Source: Sphingobium nicotianae (GTDB lineage Bacteria > Pseudomonadota > Alphaproteobacteria > Sphingomonadales > Sphingomonadaceae). Taken from it: a stretch of DNA of 64,000 bases. A program made the translations under genes and the position numbers. Position 1 is the first letter of the stretch; the number at the start of each line of letters is the position of its first letter. The notes under the pieces are model-generated. The model did not search any database. It saw only the letters and a list, made by a program, of their open reading frames with translations, and was not told the origin of the DNA. Location of the stretch: positions 209,885 to 273,884 of the forward strand of contig NZ_JAHGAW010000008.1 in NCBI RefSeq assembly GCF_018603885.1, in the 5' to 3' direction. Positions 47,564 through 57,398 of this stretch are shown here, piece by piece.

Positions 47564-48843
47564 GCGGGGACGGCGAGATCACTCTCATCGACGGCGGCGC
47601 GCCGCGCCCGACCGGCAAGATCGGCCAGCTCGAAATAGCGCTGTCGCCGCTGCGGCCCCGTCCGCGCAAGCCGCTTCCCCGCGAACGGACGGCGCTCGCC
47701 ATCTGGTTCTGGGAGATCGACCGCGTCCTGCTCGGTCTCATCGTCGTGCTGATCGCCATCGGCCTCGTTGCCGTCGCGGCCGCCTCGCCGGTCGGGGCGA
47801 TGAAGCTCGCCAAGGAGACGGGCAAGGACGTGGCACCGCTTTATTATTTCTATCGGCAGATCATGTTCATTGCGATCGGCCTGCCGATCATGTTCGTCAT
47901 CTCGATGCTGCCGCGCATTCAGGCCCGGCGTCTCGCGGTGGGGCTGACCGTGGCGTTCATGGTCTCGCTGGTGCTGGTGCTGCTTCCGCATGTCGGCTCC
48001 AACGTGAAGGGGGCGACGCGCTGGATCGGTTTCGGCATATTCCGCTTCCAGCCCTCGGAGTTTCTCAAGCCCGTCTTCGCCGTCACCGTCGCCTGGCTGC
48101 TCTCGCTGCGCGCGCGCGACCCCTCGCTGCCCGTCGTGCCGCTGACCGGGATGATGACCGGCATCGTCGCGCTGTTGCTGATGAAGCAGCCGGACTTCGG
48201 CCAGACTGTCGTCTTCTGCGCGCTCTGGGCCTCGCTGCTGCTGATCGGCGGCGCGTCGCTGCGAATCATGACGGCGCTCGGCGCGGCGGCGCTCGGCCTG
48301 TTCGTGCTGGCCTATCTTTTCTATGAGAATGGCCGCGAGCGCATCGACGCCTTCTTGTTTCCGGTCAAGGATTCGCTCGAGGGCCCTGATCAGGTTCAAC
48401 TCGCCCATACCACGATCACCCATGGCGGTCTGCTCGGCGTCGGGCCGGGCGGCGGCACCGCCAAGTTCAACCTGCCCGAAGCCCATACCGATTATATCTT
48501 CTCGGTTGTCGGCGAGGAGTTCGGCCTCATTGCCTGTGTCGCCATTGCGGCGGTCTTCCTCGCCATCATCGTGCGCGTGCTGCTGCGCCTGCTCGATGAG
48601 GATGATCCGTTCGTGATCATGGCGACCGCCGGTCTCGCGATCCAGATGGGGTTGCAGGCGATCATCAATATCGGCGTCAACATCCACATCTTCCCCTCCA
48701 AGGGCATGACTCTGCCGTTCATCAGCTATGGCGGTTCGTCGATGATCGCCTTGTGCGGCGGCGTCGGCCTGCTGCTGGCCTTCACCCGGCGCAACCCGTA
48801 TATGGCGCGATCACCCTATGTGATCACGTGGAGCGGCAAATGA
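47560..48843 (+). CDS. ftsW: Lipid II polymerase FtsW
   Basis: A 427-residue SEDS-family glycosyltransferase that polymerises septal lipid II with FtsI as transpeptidase partner. About ten membrane helices are visible after a 45-residue charged N-terminus. Signature motifs: GSNVKGATRWIGFGIFRFQPSE, here seen as KGATRWIGF and FQPSEFLKP, then KQPDFGQT with the catalytic Asp, and GMTLPFISYGGSS near the end. 4-bp overlaps on both sides. Confidence 0.96.
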   Translation: MSGDGEITLIDGGAPRPTGKIGQLEIALSPLRPRPRKPLPRERTALAIWFWEIDRVLLGLIVVLIAIGLVAVAAASPVGAMKLAKETGKDVAPLYYFYRQIMFIAIGLPIMFVISMLPRIQARRLAVGLTVAFMVSLVLVLLPHVGSNVKGATRWIGFGIFRFQPSEFLKPVFAVTVAWLLSLRARDPSLPVVPLTGMMTGIVALLLMKQPDFGQTVVFCALWASLLLIGGASLRIMTALGAAALGLFVLAYLFYENGRERIDAFLFPVKDSLEGPDQVQLAHTTITHGGLLGVGPGGGTAKFNLPEAHTDYIFSVVGEEFGLIACVAIAAVFLAIIVRVLLRLLDEDDPFVIMATAGLAIQMGLQAIINIGVNIHIFPSKGMTLPFISYGGSSMIALCGGVGLLLAFTRRNPYMARSPYVITWSGK

Positions 48844-50006
48844 GCATCTTCCGGCACTATGTGCTGGCTGCAGGCGGGACGGGGGGACATATGGTCCCGG
48901 CCCATGCCGTCGCGCAGGAATTGACAGCGCGCGGGCACCGCGTCGCGCTGGTGACGGACGAACGCGGCGCCCGGATTCCCGGCCTGTTCGAGGATGTGCA
49001 GACCCATATTCTGCCAGCCGGCCGGATGAGCGGCGGGATCAGTGGTTGGATGAAGGGGCTGCGCGCGATCCGCGAGGGGCGGACCATGTCCCGCCGCCTT
49101 TACGAGACGTTCGAGCCGGCGGCTGTCGTGGGCTTCGGTGGCTATCCCGCGCTGCCCGCCTTGCTCGGCGCTTTCGCCGAGCGCATTCCGACGATCGTGC
49201 ATGAACAAAATGCCGTGTTGGGTCGGGTCAATCGCCTCGTAGCCGGCAAGGTGGCAGCGATCGCCACTGCCTATCCGGATGTCAAGCGCCTCGCCGCGCG
49301 CCATGCGCACAAGACCCATCTGGTCGGCAACCCTGTGCGCGAGGCGGTGCTGGCCCTGCGCGAGGAGCCGTTCCCGGTCTTCTCCGAGGAGAGCGTGCTG
49401 CGCCTCCTTGTCACCGGCGGCAGCCAGGGTGCCACGATCCTCTCCAGCGTTGTCCCCGCTGGACTCGCCATGCTGCCGATCAGCCTGCGCCGCCGCCTGC
49501 AGGTGACGCAGCAGTGCCGCCCGGAGGACATCGAGCAGGTCCGCAAGATCTACGCCGACATGGAGATCCCCGCCGATCTCGCGACCTATATCGAGGACAT
49601 GCCGACCAAGCTCGGCTGGTCGCACCTCGTCATTGCCCGCGCCGGCGCCTCGACCATCGCCGAGCTGACCGTCGCCGGCCGCCCCGCGATCCTCATCCCG
49701 CTGCCCAGTGCCATGGACAATCACCAGGCCTACAATGTCCAGGAGATGGTCAAGGCTGGCGGCGCGCGCGCGATCGACCAGAAGAACTTCACTCCCGCCG
49801 AGCTTGCCAAACAGATGCAGAAGCTCGCCATGGAGCCGGGCGTCCTCCAGAACGCGGCCAAGCGCGCCTGGGACTGCGGCCGGCCCGATGCCGTCAAGGA
49901 TATGTGTGATTTGATCGAAAGTTTCGGCCCTGCTCCCCAGACCATCGATACTGTCCGCGTGAGCGATGATATTCCGCTCTCCGGCCTTGCGGGAGCGTCC
50001 GCATGA
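48840..50006 (+). CDS. murG: UDP-GlcNAc:undecaprenyl-PP-MurNAc-pentapeptide GlcNAc transferase
   Basis: A 388-residue membrane-associated GT-B glycosyltransferase making lipid II. The N-terminal glycine loop is [19 protein letters not shown], the acceptor-side motif [12 protein letters not shown], the second G-loop [10 protein letters not shown], and the sugar-nucleotide site [11 protein letters not shown] with PSAMDNHQ. The first 29 residues of the longer open frame overlap ftsW and were left out. 4-bp overlaps with ftsW and murC. Confidence 0.96.
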   Translation: MSIFRHYVLAAGGTGGHMVPAHAVAQELTARGHRVALVTDERGARIPGLFEDVQTHILPAGRMSGGISGWMKGLRAIREGRTMSRRLYETFEPAAVVGFGGYPALPALLGAFAERIPTIVHEQNAVLGRVNRLVAGKVAAIATAYPDVKRLAARHAHKTHLVGNPVREAVLALREEPFPVFSEESVLRLLVTGGSQGATILSSVVPAGLAMLPISLRRRLQVTQQCRPEDIEQVRKIYADMEIPADLATYIEDMPTKLGWSHLVIARAGASTIAELTVAGRPAILIPLPSAMDNHQAYNVQEMVKAGGARAIDQKNFTPAELAKQMQKLAMEPGVLQNAAKRAWDCGRPDAVKDMCDLIESFGPAPQTIDTVRVSDDIPLSGLAGASA

Positions 50007-51418
50007 AGGGCGTCGCGACCGACATCGGCACGATCCATTTCATCGGCATCGGCGGCATCGGCATGTCCGGCATCGCCGAGGTGATGCACAATATGGGCTA
50101 CAAGGTGCAGGGGTCGGACATGGCCGAGGGCTATGTCATCGCCCATCTGCGCGAACTGGGCATCAAAGTCATGATCGGCCACGCCGCGGAGAATCTGGGC
50201 GATGCCGCCGTCGTCGTCACCTCGACGGCGATCAAGAAGGGCAATCCGGAAGTCGACCTCGCGCTGGAGAACCGGGTGCCGGTGATCCGCCGCGCCGAGA
50301 TGCTGGCTGAGTTGATGCGCCTCAAGTCCACCATCGCGGTCGCCGGCACGCACGGCAAGACGACGACCACCTCGATGGTCGCGGCGCTGCTGGACGCGGG
50401 CGGCGTCGATCCCACCGTCATCAATGGCGGCATCATCAACAGCTATGGTTCGAACGCCCGTCTCGGCAACAGTGAGTGGATGGTCGTCGAGGCCGATGAG
50501 AGCGACGGCAGTTTCCTGCGTCTCGACGGCACGCTGGCGATCGTCACCAACATCGATCCCGAGCATCTTGATCATTATGGGCATTTCGACGCGGTGAAGG
50601 ATGCCTTCGTCGAGTTCGTCGAGAATGTGCCTTTCTATGGTGCGGCGATGCTCTGCCTCGATCATCCCGAGGTGCAGGCGATCCTGCCGCGCGTTCAGGA
50701 CCGGCGCATCGTCACCTATGGGTTCTCGGCCCAGGCCGATATTCGCGGTGAGAATGTCCAGCCTGTACCCGGCGGCAGTATCTTCGACGTGCAGATCCGC
50801 GAGCGCGATGGATCGGTGCGACGGATCGAGGGCATCAGCCTGCCGATGCCCGGCCGGCATAATGTGCTGAACGCCATGGCCGCGATCGGCGTCGCGCTGC
50901 ACATGGGCATTCCCGATGCGACGATCCAGTCGGGCTTCGCGAACTTCGGCGGCGTCAAGCGGCGCTTCACCAAGGTTGGCGAGATTGCCGTCGACGGCGG
51001 CAGCGCGGTTGTCATCGACGATTACGGCCATCATCCGGTCGAGATCCGCGCCGTCCTCGCCGCCGCGCGCGAGGGCGCCAAGGGCCGGGTGATCGCGGTC
51101 GTCCAGCCGCACCGTTTCACGCGTCTGCGCGATCTGATGGACGAGTTCCAGCAGGCGTTCAATGATGCCGATGTCGTCTATGTGTCGCCGGTCTACACGG
51201 CGGGCGAGCAGCCGATCGAGGGTGTCGATGCCGACGCTCTGGTCGCCGGCCTCAAGCGCCGAGGCCATCGCGCCGCGCAGACGATCGCCGATGCCGATGC
51301 GCTGGCCACCGCGCTCGCCGCCGATCTCAAGGCCGACGACATGATCGTCTGCCTCGGCGCCGGTGACATCACCAAATGGGCCGCCGGTCTCGCCGCCGCG
51401 ATCGAGGAGCGCCGCTGA
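50003..51418 (+). CDS. murC: UDP-MurNAc:L-alanine ligase
   Basis: A 471-residue Mur ligase adding the first stem-peptide residue. N-terminal motif [22 protein letters not shown] loop [14 protein letters not shown], and later [22 protein letters not shown], and [10 protein letters not shown] are all standard. Stop overlaps the start of the small downstream ORF by one base (TGATG). Confidence 0.97.
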   Translation: MKGVATDIGTIHFIGIGGIGMSGIAEVMHNMGYKVQGSDMAEGYVIAHLRELGIKVMIGHAAENLGDAAVVVTSTAIKKGNPEVDLALENRVPVIRRAEMLAELMRLKSTIAVAGTHGKTTTTSMVAALLDAGGVDPTVINGGIINSYGSNARLGNSEWMVVEADESDGSFLRLDGTLAIVTNIDPEHLDHYGHFDAVKDAFVEFVENVPFYGAAMLCLDHPEVQAILPRVQDRRIVTYGFSAQADIRGENVQPVPGGSIFDVQIRERDGSVRRIEGISLPMPGRHNVLNAMAAIGVALHMGIPDATIQSGFANFGGVKRRFTKVGEIAVDGGSAVVIDDYGHHPVEIRAVLAAAREGAKGRVIAVVQPHRFTRLRDLMDEFQQAFNDADVVYVSPVYTAGEQPIEGVDADALVAGLKRRGHRAAQTIADADALATALAADLKADDMIVCLGAGDITKWAAGLAAAIEERR

Positions 51419-51636
51419 TGTGGGAGCTTATGCGGATCGGGCTGGAGATGCAGGAGCGCATGATCGAGGTGCACAGCAAGGGCCTCGACATGGCGCGGGG
51501 TATGATGAATGCCGCCGAGACGCAGGCCGATGTCGGCAAGGCCGCGCTCGATATGGGCGAGGCCCTGAATCAGGCAGCCAAGGTCCAGAACGACATGTTC
51601 GATCGCTGGATCAATTTCTGGGGCGGCCGGCTTTGA
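51418..51636 (+). CDS. 72-residue helical protein inside the dcw cluster, unknown function
   Basis: This small ORF fits exactly between murC and murB: its ATG overlaps the murC TGA and its TGA overlaps the murB ATG, one base each. The protein is Met-rich and wholly helical in appearance (MQERMIEVHSKGLDMARGMM, then LNQAAKVQNDMFDRWINFWG), with no signal peptide and no membrane segment. The perfect coupling argues that it is a real gene. The pattern of small amphipathic helices ending in DRWINFW recalls phasin-like sequences only loosely. I know no function for it. See findings. Confidence 0.75.
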   Translation: MWELMRIGLEMQERMIEVHSKGLDMARGMMNAAETQADVGKAALDMGEALNQAAKVQNDMFDRWINFWGGRL

Positions 51637-52559
51637 TGGTTGCAGAAGCCCGTCCCGTTGCTGACATTGCCGTGCGCGGCAAGCTGACGGCGGATGCGCC
51701 GCTGGCGCCGCTCGTCTGGTTCAAGTCCGGTGGCGCGGCCGACTGGCTGTTCGAGCCGAAGGACGCCGACGACCTCTGCGATTTCCTCGCGGCGCTGGAC
51801 CCGGTCGTGCCGGTAATGGCGCTCGGTCTCGGCTCCAATCTCATCGTCCGCGACGGCGGCGTGCCCGGCGTGGTGGTGCGGCTCGGCAAGGCCTTCGCGC
51901 AGGTCGAGCGGCTGGACGCGACCAGCCTGCGCTGCGGGGGCGGCGCCTCGGGCATTCTCGTCTCCTCGACTGCGCGAGACGCTGGCATCGGCGGCCTCGA
52001 ATTTCTGCGCTCGATCCCCGGCACGGTCGGTGGCTTCGTGCGCATGAACGGCGGCGCCTATGGCCGCGAGGTGAAGGACATTCTCGTCGAGGCCGACATC
52101 GTCCTGCGTAACGGCGCGCGCCAGACGCTGGCGCTGTCCGCGCTGGGCTTCACCTATCGCCACTCGACCCTGCCCGAGGGCGCGGTCGTCGTCTCGGCGA
52201 CGTTTCGCGGTCATCCCGAGGCGCCCGAGACCGTCCAGGCCGAGATGGACCGCATCGCCACCGCGCGCGAGGCCAGCCAGCCGCTGCGCAGCAAGACCGG
52301 CGGCTCGACCTTCAAGAATCCCGATGGTGAGAAGGCCTGGGCGCTGGTCGATCGCGCCGGCTGTCGCGGCCTTATGCTCGGCGGCGCGCAGGTCAGCGAG
52401 AAGCACACCAATTTCCTCATCAACACCGGAGACGCCACCAGTGCGGACATCGAAGCGCTCGGCGAGGAAGTCCGCAAGCGCGTGAAGCAGGACAGCGGCA
52501 TCAGCCTCGAATGGGAAATCCAGCGCGTGGGGCGCCGAGTTGAGGGAGGGGCGGCATGA
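51636..52559 (+). CDS. murB: UDP-N-acetylenolpyruvoylglucosamine reductase
   Basis: A 307-residue FAD enzyme that reduces UDP-GlcNAc-enolpyruvate to UDP-MurNAc. FAD-binding motifs are GLGSNLIVRDGG and IPGTVGGFVRMNGGAYG; the catalytic serine lies in KTGGSTFKNP and the substrate-binding region in KHTNFLINTGDAT. The lack of an extra loop fits the short type II form common in this class. The start overlaps the upstream small ORF stop; the longer open frame is a murC shadow. Confidence 0.95.
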   Translation: MVAEARPVADIAVRGKLTADAPLAPLVWFKSGGAADWLFEPKDADDLCDFLAALDPVVPVMALGLGSNLIVRDGGVPGVVVRLGKAFAQVERLDATSLRCGGGASGILVSSTARDAGIGGLEFLRSIPGTVGGFVRMNGGAYGREVKDILVEADIVLRNGARQTLALSALGFTYRHSTLPEGAVVVSATFRGHPEAPETVQAEMDRIATAREASQPLRSKTGGSTFKNPDGEKAWALVDRAGCRGLMLGGAQVSEKHTNFLINTGDATSADIEALGEEVRKRVKQDSGISLEWEIQRVGRRVEGGAA

Positions 52560-53515
52560 GCGGCCCTTATAACATCGTCGTGCTGATGGGCGGCTGGGCG
52601 GCCGAGCGCGAGGTGTCGCTGACCAGCGGTGGGCAGATCGCCGCTGCGCTGGAAGCACGCGGTCACAAGGTGACGCGCGTCGATCTCGGCGCGACGAGGG
52701 CGGAGGGGCGCGACCTCCCCGCCAAGCTGATCGCCGCCAATCCCGACGTCGTGTTCAACGCGCTGCACGGTGTGCCGGGCGAGGACGGGACGGTGCAGGG
52801 TCTCATGGACATCATGGGCTTTGCCTATACGCATAGCGGCCTCGCCACCTCGGTCATCGCCATCGACAAGCAACTCACCAAACAGCATCTCGTGCCGCAT
52901 GGCATTCCCATGCCGGGCGGCCATATCGTCGCCTCCGAAGCCTTGTTCGTCGCCGATCCACTGCCGCGTCCGTATGTGGTAAAACCGGTCAACGAGGGCT
53001 CGTCGATCGGCGTCGCCATCGTCACGGCGGAGGGCAATTATGGCAATCCGATCGGCCGCGACGTGGTCGGCCCCTGGCAGGCGTTCGACGAACTGCTGGC
53101 CGAGCCCTTCATCCGCGGGCTCGAACTGACCGTTGCGGTGCTCGGCGACCGGGCCCTCTGCGTCACCGAACTCAAGCCCAACAACGGCTTCTACGATTAT
53201 GACGCCAAATATACCGAGGGCATGACCCAGCATGTCTGTCCCGCGCAGGTGCCCGATGACATTGCAGAGGCGATGATGGCGATCGCGCTCAAGGCGCATC
53301 GCCTGCTCGGCTGCCGGGGCACGTCCCGCTCGGACTTCCGCTGGGATGACGAGCGCGGACTGGCGGGGCTCTTCCTGCTCGAGGTGAACACACAGCCCGG
53401 CATGACGCCGCTCAGCCTCGTGCCGGAGCAGGCCGCTCATCTGGGCATCAATTTCGGGGATCTGGTCGAGGCGCTCGTCGAGGATGCGCTGGCGGCGAAG
53501 GGGGCGAAGGCATGA
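52556..53515 (+). CDS. ddl: D-alanine--D-alanine ligase
   Basis: A 319-residue ATP-grasp enzyme making the dipeptide used by MurF. Motifs: LMGGWAAEREVSLTSG at the N-terminus (the usual glycine-serine is glycine-tryptophan-alanine here), VFNALHGVPGEDG, YVVKPVNEGSSIGV for ATP, and LEVNTQPGMTPLSLVPEQA for metal and product. DFRW(D) precedes the metal-binding glutamate. 4-bp overlaps with murB and ftsQ. Confidence 0.95.
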   Translation: MSGPYNIVVLMGGWAAEREVSLTSGGQIAAALEARGHKVTRVDLGATRAEGRDLPAKLIAANPDVVFNALHGVPGEDGTVQGLMDIMGFAYTHSGLATSVIAIDKQLTKQHLVPHGIPMPGGHIVASEALFVADPLPRPYVVKPVNEGSSIGVAIVTAEGNYGNPIGRDVVGPWQAFDELLAEPFIRGLELTVAVLGDRALCVTELKPNNGFYDYDAKYTEGMTQHVCPAQVPDDIAEAMMAIALKAHRLLGCRGTSRSDFRWDDERGLAGLFLLEVNTQPGMTPLSLVPEQAAHLGINFGDLVEALVEDALAAKGAKA

Positions 53516-54489
53516 ATACGGCGACGATCAAGCGCGGCTCGGGCCGCTCCGGCCGGACGGGCGGCAGCGGCACCCCGCGCCGGCCGCGTCAGGGCAAGCC
53601 GCTGGGCGATCGGCTGCTGGACTATATCCCGCTCAGCCCCGCGCAGATCCACAAGCTGATGACCTGGGGCATCGGTCTGCTGATCCTGGCAATGCTATGG
53701 TTCGCCGCGAGCTTCCTCGGGCTGCCCGCGATGGTCGGCCAGGAGATCAGCGGCGCCGCCGGGCGCGCGGGCTTCGCCGTCACCAAGATCGAGGTGCGCG
53801 GCCTGGAGCGCAACGACGAAATGCAGGTCTCGGACATCGCGGTCAAATATGTCGACCGCTCGATGCTGTCGGTCGATCTCGACAAGCTGCGCGCCGAGGT
53901 GATGACCCTGGGATGGGTCAAGGATGCGCGCGTCTCGCGCCGCCTGCCGGACGCGCTGATCGTCGATGTCGTCGAGCGCCAACCGGTCGCGGTGTGGCAG
54001 CATGACGGCCAGCTCAGCCTCGTCGATGCCGGCGGCATTCCGCTCGGCAGCGTCGCGGCCAACGCGATTCCCGATCTGCCTTTGGTGGTCGGACCGGAAG
54101 CCAACAAGCAGACCGAGGCGCTCACGCGTCTCATGGATGCGGCGCCTGCCCTCAAGCCGCTCCTCGCCGGCGCCACCTGGATCGGCAATCGCCGCTGGGA
54201 TCTGCGCTTCCAGTCCGGCGAGCAGCTCATGCTACCCGAGGGCGAGGCGGAAGCGGCCGCTGCGCTCGTGAATTTCGCGCGGATGGACGGCGTCGACCGA
54301 CTGCTCGGGCGCGGGGTTCTGCGTTTCGACATGCGTGACCCCAGCCGGTTCGTGCTGCGCTTGCCGCCCGGTCACGGCAAGAATGACGCGCCGGCCATCA
54401 CCGCCCCGAGCGCCGGGACTGCCGTCGTCGCCAGCAGTGAAGCGCCCAAGGCCGCCGCCACGCCCGCGCCCGAGAAGAAGGAGGACTGA
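53512..54489 (+). CDS. ftsQ: Cell division protein FtsQ
   Basis: A 325-residue bitopic protein. A basic Arg/Gly-rich N-terminus, a membrane helix (GIGLLILAMLWFAASFLGL, about 57-75), a POTRA domain (FAVTKIEVRGLERNDEMQ to about residue 155) and the FtsQ beta-domain follow. It bridges FtsBL and FtsWI in the divisome. The C-terminal 35 residues are Ala/Pro/Lys-rich and low in complexity. 3-bp gap to ftsA. Confidence 0.94.
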   Translation: MNTATIKRGSGRSGRTGGSGTPRRPRQGKPLGDRLLDYIPLSPAQIHKLMTWGIGLLILAMLWFAASFLGLPAMVGQEISGAAGRAGFAVTKIEVRGLERNDEMQVSDIAVKYVDRSMLSVDLDKLRAEVMTLGWVKDARVSRRLPDALIVDVVERQPVAVWQHDGQLSLVDAGGIPLGSVAANAIPDLPLVVGPEANKQTEALTRLMDAAPALKPLLAGATWIGNRRWDLRFQSGEQLMLPEGEAEAAAALVNFARMDGVDRLLGRGVLRFDMRDPSRFVLRLPPGHGKNDAPAITAPSAGTAVVASSEAPKAAATPAPEKKED

Positions 54490-54492
54490 CGC

Positions 54493-55755
54493 ATGGCAGC
54501 GCCCCGCAATGACGGCCTGATCACCGCCATCGACATCGGCACCTGGAAGGTCTCCGCGCTGATCGCGAAGAAGAATGAGGATGGCAGCCTGTCTGTGCTC
54601 GGTACCGGCCAGCGCGAGAGCCGCGGCGTACGGCGCGGCTTCGTCATCGACATGGAGCGCACCGAACTGGCCGTGCGCGAGACGGTGGAGCAGGCCGAGA
54701 AGGTCGCCGGCACCAACATCGAGAAAGTGCTGCTCAGCTTCTCGGGCGGCAGCGTCGAGAGCAAGGTCGAGCCGGTCGAGATGTCTGTCGGCGGCCGGCG
54801 CATCGAGCAGGCGGACATCGACGCGCTCTACGACCGTGCGCGCGAGCGCATCGATCCCGAAGGCCGCGTGATCCTGCAGGCGCAGCCGACGCTCTACACC
54901 ATAGACGGCATGCGCGGCGTAGCGCGGCCGCTCGGTCTTCATGCCAAGCAGCTCGGCGTCGACATTCATGTCGTGCTGGCTGACGGCGCACCGTTGCGCA
55001 ACCTTGAGACCAGCGTGCGTGGCGCCTATCTCGACGTGCAGGGCATCGTGGCCGCGCCAGTCGCGACAGCGGCGGCCTGCCTGTCGGACGAGGAGCGTGA
55101 CCTCGGCGTGGCGCTGGTCGAGCTCGGGGCGGGCGTCACCAATGTCTCGCTGCATATCGGCGGCATGCTGGTCGGTCTCAAGTCGATTCCGATCGGCGCG
55201 GCCGACATCACGGACGACATCGCCTCGGCCTTCGGTATCCGCCGCAGCCAGGCCGAACGGATGAAATGCTTCTACGGTTCGGCCATGCAGTCGCGTCGCG
55301 ACTTTCGCGAGATCATCGAGATTGCACCGGCGGCGAGTAGCGCCGAGCAGGCCGAGACGCGGCGCGTGACCCGCGCCGAGCTGGTCGGCGTGATCTGCGA
55401 GCGGCTCAACCGGCTGATGAGCGAGGTCAGCAAGGCGCTGGACGAGATGGGCTTCCATAGCCCGGTCGGACGACAGGTCGTGCTGACAGGCGGGGGGGCG
55501 GATCTCAAGAGCATTGCCGATTATGCGCAGACCGCCCTCGGCCGCGCGGTGCGGATCGGCAAGCCGAAGCTGCTTGATGCACTGCCCGAGGCGCATCGCG
55601 GTCCGGCCTTCGCGACGCTCACGGGGCTCGCTCTGCATGCGTCGCGCGATCGGGAAGATCTGCTGCATCGCCCTTTGGCTGAACAGCGTGTGCATCGAAC
55701 GCGAGGCGCCGCGATGATGCAGCGACTGATCTCGGCGGTGCGTGCCGGATATTAG
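54493..55755 (+). CDS. ftsA: Cell division protein FtsA
   Basis: A 420-residue actin-fold ATPase tethering FtsZ to the membrane. Nucleotide motifs are ITAIDIGTWKVSALI, ELGAGVTNVSLHIGG and VVLTGGGADLKSI; the 1C/SHS2 region is in between. The end (MMQRLISAVRAGY) is the amphipathic membrane-targeting helix. The ftsQ-ftsA-ftsZ order is universal; here a 128-bp gap separates it from ftsZ. Confidence 0.96.
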   Translation: MAAPRNDGLITAIDIGTWKVSALIAKKNEDGSLSVLGTGQRESRGVRRGFVIDMERTELAVRETVEQAEKVAGTNIEKVLLSFSGGSVESKVEPVEMSVGGRRIEQADIDALYDRARERIDPEGRVILQAQPTLYTIDGMRGVARPLGLHAKQLGVDIHVVLADGAPLRNLETSVRGAYLDVQGIVAAPVATAAACLSDEERDLGVALVELGAGVTNVSLHIGGMLVGLKSIPIGAADITDDIASAFGIRRSQAERMKCFYGSAMQSRRDFREIIEIAPAASSAEQAETRRVTRAELVGVICERLNRLMSEVSKALDEMGFHSPVGRQVVLTGGGADLKSIADYAQTALGRAVRIGKPKLLDALPEAHRGPAFATLTGLALHASRDREDLLHRPLAEQRVHRTRGAAMMQRLISAVRAGY

Positions 55756-55883
55756 CGCGCGCCGGCGGGGCCGGACGCAATATATTGTGGATGAATGGTT
55801 AAAAAGAGCGTGAATTGGCCGTCCAACTGGTGCATGATTCCGCGATGGTGATGGCGCCAATGGCACCGCAAGGAGATTATCGA
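55756..55883 (+). promoter_or_regulatory. ftsZ leader with GANTC methylation site
   Basis: This is the only sizeable gap in the dcw run. It contains GATTC (55836-55840), a target of the alphaproteobacterial cell-cycle methyltransferase CcrM, a 10-bp palindrome CAATATATTG (55778-55787), and TTAA-N7-GTGA (55799-55813), a half match to a CtrA box. AAGGAG gives the ftsZ RBS. An ftsZ promoter here is likely, but its -35 and -10 elements are not clear. Confidence 0.4.
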
Positions 55884-57344
55884 ATGAGCATTGAAATCGG
55901 TCCGCCTCATGTGGACGAGCTGAAGCCGCGGATCACCGTGATCGGTGTCGGTGGTGCCGGCGGCAATGCCATCGCGAATATGATCGGCGCCTCGGTCGAC
56001 GGGGTCGACTTCATCGTCGCCAATACCGACGCGCAGGCGCTCAACGCCTCGCCGGCCGAGCGCCGCATCCAGCTCGGCCCGCGCATCACCGAAGGGCTGG
56101 GCGCAGGTTCGCGGCCCGACATCGGCCGCGCCGCAGCGGAAGAGACGATCGCCGAAGTGCAGGAAGCGCTCGAAGGCATGCACATGTGCTTCATCGCGGC
56201 CGGCATGGGCGGCGGCACGGGCACAGGCGCCGCGCCGGTCATCGCCAAGGCGGCGCGCGACAAGGGCATCCTTACCGTCGGCGTCGTCACCAAGCCCTTC
56301 ACCTTCGAGGGCGCGCGCCGCATGCGCTCGGCCGAGAGCGGCATCGAAGAGCTGCAGAAGCATGTCGACACGCTCATCGTCATCCCGAACCAGAATCTGT
56401 TCCTGATCGCCAATCCGAACACGACCTTCAAGGAAGCGTTCGAGATGGCCGACGAAGTGCTACAGCAGGGCGTGCGCGGCATCACCGATCTCATGGTCAT
56501 GCCCGGCCTCATCAATCTCGACTTCGCCGACGTCCGTTCGGTGATGGAGGAGATGGGCAAGGCGATGATGGGCACCGGCGAAGCCGAAGGCGACGGCCGT
56601 GCGCTCGCGGCGGCGGAGAAGGCGATCGCTAACCCCCTGCTCGACGGCGTCTCGATGCGTGGCGCCAAGGGCGTCATCGTCTCGATCGTCGGTGGCGAGG
56701 ACATGCGCCTCATGGAAGTCGACGAGGCGGCGAACCACATTCGCGAGCTGGTCGATCCCGATGCGAACATCATCTGGGGCTCGGCGTTCAACGAGAATCT
56801 CAACGGCAAGATCCGCGTCTCGGTCGTCGCGACCGGCATCGATACGGAAGCGGTCGCGCATGCGCCCAAGAGCCAGCCGTTCCGCCTCGGCGACATCGGT
56901 GTGTCGCGCCCGGCGCCTGCGGCGGTAACGCCCACGGCTGCCCCAGTGACGCTGACTCCGCCCGCGCCGTTCGAAACGACGCCCGCCGAGCTCGACCTGA
57001 GAGAGGAGGAAGAGCTGGAAGAAGCACCGGCTCAGCATTTCATACCCGCCGAACCGGCACCGAAGGTCGAGGCACCACGCTTTGCGACCACGAAGTTCGA
57101 CGATATTACCGGTGAAGACGAGCTGGTTCTGGATAGCAGCCTGTCGGCCGAACCCGCCCCGACGCTTAATCCGCCGACGCCGACGCCTGCGGCTGAAACG
57201 CCCAAGGTGGTCGGCGGTACCCTGTTTGAGCGCATGTCGCAGCTCGCCCGGGGCCAGGCCCGTCCGGAAGAAGATGACGAGAGTGACGGCGATCGCACCG
57301 ATTTCGAGGTGCCGCGGTTCCTCAATCGCCAGAACAACCAGTAA
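55884..57344 (+). CDS. ftsZ: Cell division GTPase FtsZ
   Basis: A 486-residue tubulin-like GTPase that polymerises into the division ring. The first nucleotide loop is GVGGAGGN (21-28), the tubulin signature GGGTGTG (109-115), and the T7 loop NLDFADV. After the core ends near residue 315 comes a long acidic, Pro-rich linker and the C-terminal peptide [11 protein letters not shown], which binds FtsA and other partners. The start ATG 55884 follows AAGGAG with good spacing; the open frame upstream to 55815 has no such support. Confidence 0.97.
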   Translation: MSIEIGPPHVDELKPRITVIGVGGAGGNAIANMIGASVDGVDFIVANTDAQALNASPAERRIQLGPRITEGLGAGSRPDIGRAAAEETIAEVQEALEGMHMCFIAAGMGGGTGTGAAPVIAKAARDKGILTVGVVTKPFTFEGARRMRSAESGIEELQKHVDTLIVIPNQNLFLIANPNTTFKEAFEMADEVLQQGVRGITDLMVMPGLINLDFADVRSVMEEMGKAMMGTGEAEGDGRALAAAEKAIANPLLDGVSMRGAKGVIVSIVGGEDMRLMEVDEAANHIRELVDPDANIIWGSAFNENLNGKIRVSVVATGIDTEAVAHAPKSQPFRLGDIGVSRPAPAAVTPTAAPVTLTPPAPFETTPAELDLREEEELEEAPAQHFIPAEPAPKVEAPRFATTKFDDITGEDELVLDSSLSAEPAPTLNPPTPTPAAETPKVVGGTLFERMSQLARGQARPEEDDESDGDRTDFEVPRFLNRQNNQ

Positions 57345-57398
57345 CCGGGGCGTGCGGGCGCGATCGACGCGCCCGCTGGTCCGAGAGGATATCGTCGA

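Noticed and set aside
55799..55813. CtrA box in the ftsZ leader
   Set aside because: Only the first TTAA half matches; the second half is GTGA. Kept only as a remark.
55815..55883. Longer FtsZ N-terminus from an upstream non-ATG start
   Set aside because: No RBS there, while AAGGAG is well placed before ATG 55884 and the family N-terminus begins there.
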